From: Flavobacteriales bacterium UBA3364
Lineage (GTDB): Bacteria > Bacteroidota > Bacteroidia > Flavobacteriales_F > PHOS-HE28
Reading direction: 5' to 3'
DNA length: 9,114 nucleotides
NCBI GenBank assembly: GCA_002360495.1
Contig: DEQO01000038.1
Location: forward strand, 26,889-36,002
Positions 5,579 to 9,114 of this stretch are shown here, one piece after another. How positions within the stretch are numbered: the first letter of the stretch is position 1; every line of letters begins with the position of its first letter. The notes beneath the pieces were generated by a model. That model ran no database searches and was not told the DNA's origin. It saw only the letters and a program-made list of their open reading frames with translations. Made by a program: the position numbers and the translations under genes.

Positions 5579-6208
5579 TTACTTGGTAAGGGTGGTTTCC
5601 AGCGGTGCTATCGCGTCCTTCACGATCAACAGGCCGTTGGCGTTCATGATGTCGTAGGTGTTCAGTTCGCTGGCCACGACCACACGGGTGTTCTGCAGGT
5701 TGCGCGCGCTGAGCACGATGTTGTCGTCCTTGCTGGGCACCACCAACACGCTCTTGCGCGTGTTCAACTGAAAGGCCTTGAGCATGGATGCGAACTCGCT
5801 CGTCTTGGGAGCAGTGAGGGCCAGTGCATCGATCACCTTGATCGAACCGTCCTTCGCCTTGTAGGTGAGGGCGCTGCGACGGGCCAGGTCCTTCACTTTC
5901 TTGTTCAACTTGAAGTGGTAGTCGCGCGGCTTGGGGCCGAATACGCGAGCGCCCCCCTTGAAGAGCGGGCTCTTGATGGAGCCTTTGCGGCTGCCACCCG
6001 TACCCTTCTGACGGTGCAACTTCTTGGTGCTGCCGCTCACTTCGCTCTTCTCAAGGGTCTTGGACGTGCCTTGACGCTTGTTGGCGAGGTGCTGCTTCAC
6101 GTCCAGCCAGATGGCGTGGTCGTTCGGCTCGATCGCGAAAACCGCGTCGTTCAGCTTGGCCTTCTTGCCCGTGGACTTACCGTCCTTGGTGTGGATATCC
6201 AGTTCCAT
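5579..6208 (-). CDS. rplD: 50S ribosomal protein L4
   Basis: L4 binds domain I of 23S rRNA and sends a loop into the exit tunnel opposite L22. In E. coli it also represses the S10 operon by acting on the leader in front of rpsJ. The 209 residues compare with 201 in E. coli. The tunnel loop is plain: LHRQKGTGGSRKGSIKSPLF (64-83) then KGGARVFGPKPRDY (84-97). The C-terminal globular part contains KDLARRSALTYKAKDG (106-121) and VLVVPSKDDN (154-163), and ends in LIVKDAIAPLE. It starts a single nucleotide after the rplC stop (TAAGATG). No S10-type leader is possible in the 6-nt gap between fusA and rpsJ, so the E. coli control circuit is not evident here. Confidence 0.98.
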   Translation of the reverse strand: MELDIHTKDGKSTGKKAKLNDAVFAIEPNDHAIWLDVKQHLANKRQGTSKTLEKSEVSGSTKKLHRQKGTGGSRKGSIKSPLFKGGARVFGPKPRDYHFKLNKKVKDLARRSALTYKAKDGSIKVIDALALTAPKTSEFASMLKAFQLNTRKSVLVVPSKDDNIVLSARNLQNTRVVVASELNTYDIMNANGLLIVKDAIAPLETTLTK

Positions 6209-6209
6209 C

Positions 6210-6827
6210 TTACTTCCAGATGATCACGATGCTACCCTTGGCACCAGGAACGGTACCCTTGAGCAACAGCAGGTTCTTGCTTGCGTCGATCTTCACCACC
6301 TTCAAATTCTCGGTGGTCACTTTATTGCCACCCGTGCGGCCGGCCATGCGCAGGCCTTTGAACACGCGGCTGGGGTAGGAGCTACCGCCCAACGATCCAG
6401 GTGCGCGGCTACGATCATGCTGACCGTGGGTCGCTTCACCAACACCGCTGAAGCCGTGACGCTTCACGACACCCTGGAAGCCCTTTCCCTTGCTGTTGCC
6501 GGTCACGGTCACGAAGCTGCCTTCCTCGAAGATGTCGACACCAACGGTCTCGCCCAACTTCATTTCGTGCTCGAACTCCTTGAACTCGTGCGCCTTCGCC
6601 TTGGGAGTGGTCCCTGCCTTCTTGTAGTGGCCCGTGGCCGCAGCCGGCGTGCTCTTCGCACGACGCTCGATGGCCGAGAGTTGCACGGCCGCGTAGCCGT
6701 CCTTCTCCAGGGTCTTCACGTGGCTCACCACATTGGGGGTGGCCTCGATCACCGTGCATGCCACCAGACTACCGTCCGTATCGAACAGGCTGGTCATGCC
6801 GATCTTCTTTCCAATTAGTCCGCTCAT
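6210..6827 (-). CDS. rplC: 50S ribosomal protein L3
   Basis: L3 starts 50S assembly together with L24, and its central loop reaches the peptidyl transferase centre. The 205 residues compare with 209 in E. coli. The N-terminus SGLIGKKIGMTSLFDTDG (2-19) and the loop region RAPGSLGGSSYPSRVFKG (141-158) followed by RMAGRTGGNKVTTENLKVV (160-178) are characteristic. The protein ends GAKGSIVIIWK. The glutamine methylated by PrmB in E. coli (Gln150, in GQNQTPG) is replaced here: the aligned segment reads GGSSYPS, with Ser at the equivalent position, so that modification cannot occur. It starts 19 nt after the rpsJ stop codon and ends one base before rplD. Confidence 0.98.
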   Translation of the reverse strand: MSGLIGKKIGMTSLFDTDGSLVACTVIEATPNVVSHVKTLEKDGYAAVQLSAIERRAKSTPAAATGHYKKAGTTPKAKAHEFKEFEHEMKLGETVGVDIFEEGSFVTVTGNSKGKGFQGVVKRHGFSGVGEATHGQHDRSRAPGSLGGSSYPSRVFKGLRMAGRTGGNKVTTENLKVVKIDASKNLLLLKGTVPGAKGSIVIIWK

Positions 6828-6846
6828 CGCTCTGTGGTGCTATCGG

Positions 6847-7152
6847 TCAGACCTTGATCTCCACATCCACGCCGCTGGGGAGTTCCAGCTTCATCAGGGC
6901 ATCGATCGTCTTGGATGACGAGCTGTAGATGTCCATCATGCGTTTGTAACTGCACAGTTGGAACTGCTCGCGCGCCTTCTTGTTGACGTGCGGCGAGCGG
7001 AGCACCGTGAAAATGCGCTTGTGCGTAGGCAGTGGAATGGGTCCACTCACGACAGCGCCCGTGCTCTTCACCGTCTTTACGATCTTCTCGGCGCTCTTGT
7101 CGACGAGACTGTGATCGTAAGACCGCAACTTGATCCGGATCTTCTGGGTCAT
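6847..7152 (-). CDS. rpsJ: 30S ribosomal protein S10
   Basis: S10 is a 30S head protein that in many bacteria also acts as NusE, binding NusB and NusG in antitermination and transcription-translation coupling. The 101 residues are the usual length (about 100 to 105). It starts MTQKIRIKLRSYDHSLVDKS, and the signature AVVSGPIPLPTHKRIFTVLR (33-52) followed by SPHVNKKAREQFQ (53-65) is clear. It ends MKLELPSGVDVEIKV. It begins 6 nt after the fusA stop codon, so it lacks the long 5' leader that precedes rpsJ in E. coli and is most likely co-transcribed with fusA. No tuf gene separates the two. Confidence 0.99.
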   Translation of the reverse strand: MTQKIRIKLRSYDHSLVDKSAEKIVKTVKSTGAVVSGPIPLPTHKRIFTVLRSPHVNKKAREQFQLCSYKRMMDIYSSSSKTIDALMKLELPSGVDVEIKV

Positions 7153-7158
7153 GGGGTC

Positions 7159-9114
7159 TTATGCTTTGGCTGGGACTTTACCACGCACCTTGGCCAGAAC
7201 GGCTTCGGTCACGTTGTTGGGGGCAGGAACGTAATGACTGAATTCCATGGTGCTGCTGGCGCGGCCGGAACTCATGGTACGCAACGAGGTCACGTAGCCG
7301 AACATCTCGCTCAAAGGCACCGTGCCCTTGATCGCCTTCGCGCCGGAGCGGTCCTCCATGCCCATGATGGTACCGCGGCGACGGTTGAGGTCACCAACGA
7401 TATCACCCATGTTCTCTTCCGGTGTGATCACCTCGATCTTCATGATCGGCTCGAGCAACACCGGCTTGCATTTCGGAAGGGCCGAACGGAACGCGGCACG
7501 AGCGCAGATCTCGAAGCTCAACGCATCGGAGTCGACGTTGTGGAACGATCCGTCGTAGAGCGTCACTTTCAGGCTTTCCATCGGGAACCCTGCGAGCACC
7601 CCGTTCTTCAAGGAACCTTCGAAGCCCTTCTGAACAGGTCCGATGAATTCCTTCGGGATCGCGCCGCCCTTGATCTCGTCGATGAACTCCAAACCTGTCT
7701 TTTCAGGGTCGGCCTGTGGTTCGATACGGACGTGGATGTCAGCGAACTTACCGCGACCACCCGTTTGCTTCTTGTACAACTCGCGGTGTTCCACGGAGCC
7801 GCTGATGGCCTCCTTGTACTTCACCTGGGGCGCACCCTGGTTGCACTCCACCTTGAACTCGCGCTTCATGCGGTCCACAAGGATCTCCAAGTGCAGTTCG
7901 CCCATACCGCTGATCACGGTCTGGCCGGTGTCTTCGTCGGTGTGGACCTTGAAGGTTGGATCCTCCTCGGCCAGTTTGGCGAGGGCAGCACCCATCTTGT
8001 CCAGGTCGGCCTGGGTCTTCGGTTCCACCGCGATACCGATCACAGGCTCCGGGAAGCTCATGCTTTCCAGGATGATCGGGTGCTCTTCGGCGCACAAGGT
8101 GTCACCCGTACGGATGTCCTTGAAACCAACAGCCGCGCCGATGTCGCCCGCTTCGATGCGCTCGACAGGGTTCTGCTTGTTGGAGTGCATCTGGAAGATC
8201 CGGCTGATGCGCTCCTTCTTGTCGCTACGTGTGTTCAGCACGTAGCTCCCGGCTTCCAGCACACCGCTGTACGCACGGAAGAAGGCGAGACGACCCACGA
8301 ATGGATCGGTCGCGATCTTGAAGGCCAGGCCGGCGAAAGGCTCAGAAGGATCCGGCTTGCGCAGGATCTCCGCATCCGTACGTGGATCGATACCGGTCAC
8401 CGCCTCGATGTCCATCGGACTGGGCAGGTAGGCCATCACGGCATCCAGCATGGTCTGTACGCCCTTGTTCTTGAACGCACTGCCGCACAGGATGGGCGTG
8501 ATGCTCATGTTGATCGCGCTCTTGCGGATCGCGGCCATCACTTCAGCCTCGGTCAAGCTATCGGGATCGGAGAAGTACTTCTCCATCAACTTGTCGTCGC
8601 TCTCGGCAACGGCTTCGATGAGCTTGTCGCGCCACTCCTTCACGGTGTCCTTCAGGTCCTCCGGGATGGGAACTTCCTTCCAGGTCATGCCCTGATCGGC
8701 CTCGTTCCACACCATGCCGCGGTTGTTGATCAGATCGACCACACCCTTGAAATCAGCCTCAGCACCGATCGGTACCTGCAGGGGAACCGGATTCGCACCG
8801 AGGCGCTCGCGGATCTGCTTCACAACATTGAAGAAATCAGCACCGCTGCGGTCCATCTTGTTGACGAAGCCGATGCGGGGCACCTTGTATTTGTTGGCCT
8901 GGCGCCACACGGTCTCGCTCTGTGGCTCAACGCCACCAACAGCACAGAACAATGCAACGGCACCATCCAGTACACGCAGGCTACGTTCCACCTCCACGGT
9001 GAAGTCCACGTGACCCGGTGTATCGATCAGGTTGATCTTGTACTTGTCACCACGATACTCCCAGCTGGTGGTGGTAGCAGCACTGGTGATCGTGATACCA
9101 CGCTCCTGCTCCTG
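7159..9114 (-). CDS. fusA: Elongation factor G (partial, N-terminus beyond window)
   Basis: EF-G is the GTPase that moves tRNAs and mRNA after each peptide bond and, with RRF, helps recycle ribosomes. The open frame runs from the stop at 7159 to the window edge, 651 residues; about 50 to 55 N-terminal residues with the P-loop are missing. Visible GTPase motifs, numbered in this fragment, are switch I QEQERGITI (1-9), DTPGH (31-35), NKMD (85-88) and GSA (211-213). Later parts include ISGMGELHLEI (401-411) and TGGRGKFA (451-458), then domain V ending KVRGKVPAKA. The GTG at 9007-9009 is an internal valine (DTPGHVDF), not the start. The position directly before rpsJ supports the main housekeeping EF-G rather than an EF-G2 paralogue. 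Confidence 0.98.
   Translation of the reverse strand, partial: QEQERGITITSAATTTSWEYRGDKYKINLIDTPGHVDFTVEVERSLRVLDGAVALFCAVGGVEPQSETVWRQANKYKVPRIGFVNKMDRSGADFFNVVKQIRERLGANPVPLQVPIGAEADFKGVVDLINNRGMVWNEADQGMTWKEVPIPEDLKDTVKEWRDKLIEAVAESDDKLMEKYFSDPDSLTEAEVMAAIRKSAINMSITPILCGSAFKNKGVQTMLDAVMAYLPSPMDIEAVTGIDPRTDAEILRKPDPSEPFAGLAFKIATDPFVGRLAFFRAYSGVLEAGSYVLNTRSDKKERISRIFQMHSNKQNPVERIEAGDIGAAVGFKDIRTGDTLCAEEHPIILESMSFPEPVIGIAVEPKTQADLDKMGAALAKLAEEDPTFKVHTDEDTGQTVISGMGELHLEILVDRMKREFKVECNQGAPQVKYKEAISGSVEHRELYKKQTGGRGKFADIHVRIEPQADPEKTGLEFIDEIKGGAIPKEFIGPVQKGFEGSLKNGVLAGFPMESLKVTLYDGSFHNVDSDALSFEICARAAFRSALPKCKPVLLEPIMKIEVITPEENMGDIVGDLNRRRGTIMGMEDRSGAKAIKGTVPLSEMFGYVTSLRTMSSGRASSTMEFSHYVPAPNNVTEAVLAKVRGKVPAKA

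Noticed and set aside
5261..6223. A 320-codon open frame on the plus strand opposite rplW and rplD
   Set aside because: It lies wholly antisense to two certain ribosomal genes, and its His/Leu/Ala/Asp-rich translation matches no family I know. It is explained by the rarity of complementary stop codons in GC-rich coding DNA.
6078..6818. A 246-codon plus-strand frame opposite rplC and the start of rplD
   Set aside because: It is antisense to two firmly identified genes and its translation has no family resemblance.
7748..8095. A second minus-strand frame of 115 codons inside fusA
   Set aside because: It is an out-of-frame, Arg/Gly-rich shadow of the EF-G frame, which is continuous and conserved across this region.
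1..9114. A hidden novel system, mobile element, CRISPR array or RNA gene
   Set aside because: Essentially every base is accounted for by 17 contiguous, universally conserved translation genes. The gaps total fewer than 200 bases and contain no direct repeats or tRNA-like structure that I could see.

Overview
The window is one uninterrupted ribosomal-protein operon, read entirely from the minus strand (from 9114 down to 1). In transcription order it holds fusA (5' end cut off by the window), rpsJ, rplC, rplD, rplW, rplB, rpsS, rplV, rpsC, rplP, rpmC, rpsQ, rplN, rplX, rplE, rpsN and rpsH (3' end cut off). This is the end of the classical str operon, the whole S10 operon and the first half of the spc operon, joined without a break. 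Every gene was recognised from its protein sequence.

The organism is probably a GC-rich member of the Bacteroidota, possibly Flavobacteriales-like. Four things point this way: the wording of the proteins (for example L22 beginning MGARKK, the S14, L3 and L2 sequences), fusA running directly into rpsJ with no tuf between them, almost no Shine-Dalgarno sequences in front of the starts, and a Gly/Arg/Asp-rich tail on S3. Genus and species cannot be read from this window.

Layout. 7159-9114 encodes EF-G, the translocation GTPase. 6847-7152 to 1932-2207 is the S10 block (S10, L3, L4, L23, L2, S19, L22, S3, L16, L29, S17). 1551-1919 downward is the spc block (L14, L24, L5, S14, S8). Gaps between genes are 1 to 20 nt. 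The exceptions are a 4-nt ATGA overlap between rpmC and rpsQ and one 46-nt gap between rpsN and rpsH, which can form a stable RNA hairpin just upstream of the rpsH start. No stretch over 300 bases lacks a gene, and I saw no tRNA, rRNA, mobile element, CRISPR array or foreign gene.

The proteins work together in ribosome assembly and function. L3, L4, L2, L22, L23, L16, L29, L14, L24 and L5 belong to the 50S subunit (peptidyl transferase surroundings, exit tunnel, central protuberance). S10, S19, S3, S17, S14 and S8 belong to the 30S subunit. EF-G acts on the finished 70S ribosome. The tight packing suggests one or few long transcripts with translational coupling.

This is a conserved housekeeping region and I found no new biological system. 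The points worth a second look are the S3 tail, the hairpin before rpsH, the lack of room for E. coli-style leader and inter-operon control sites, and the start-codon contexts.
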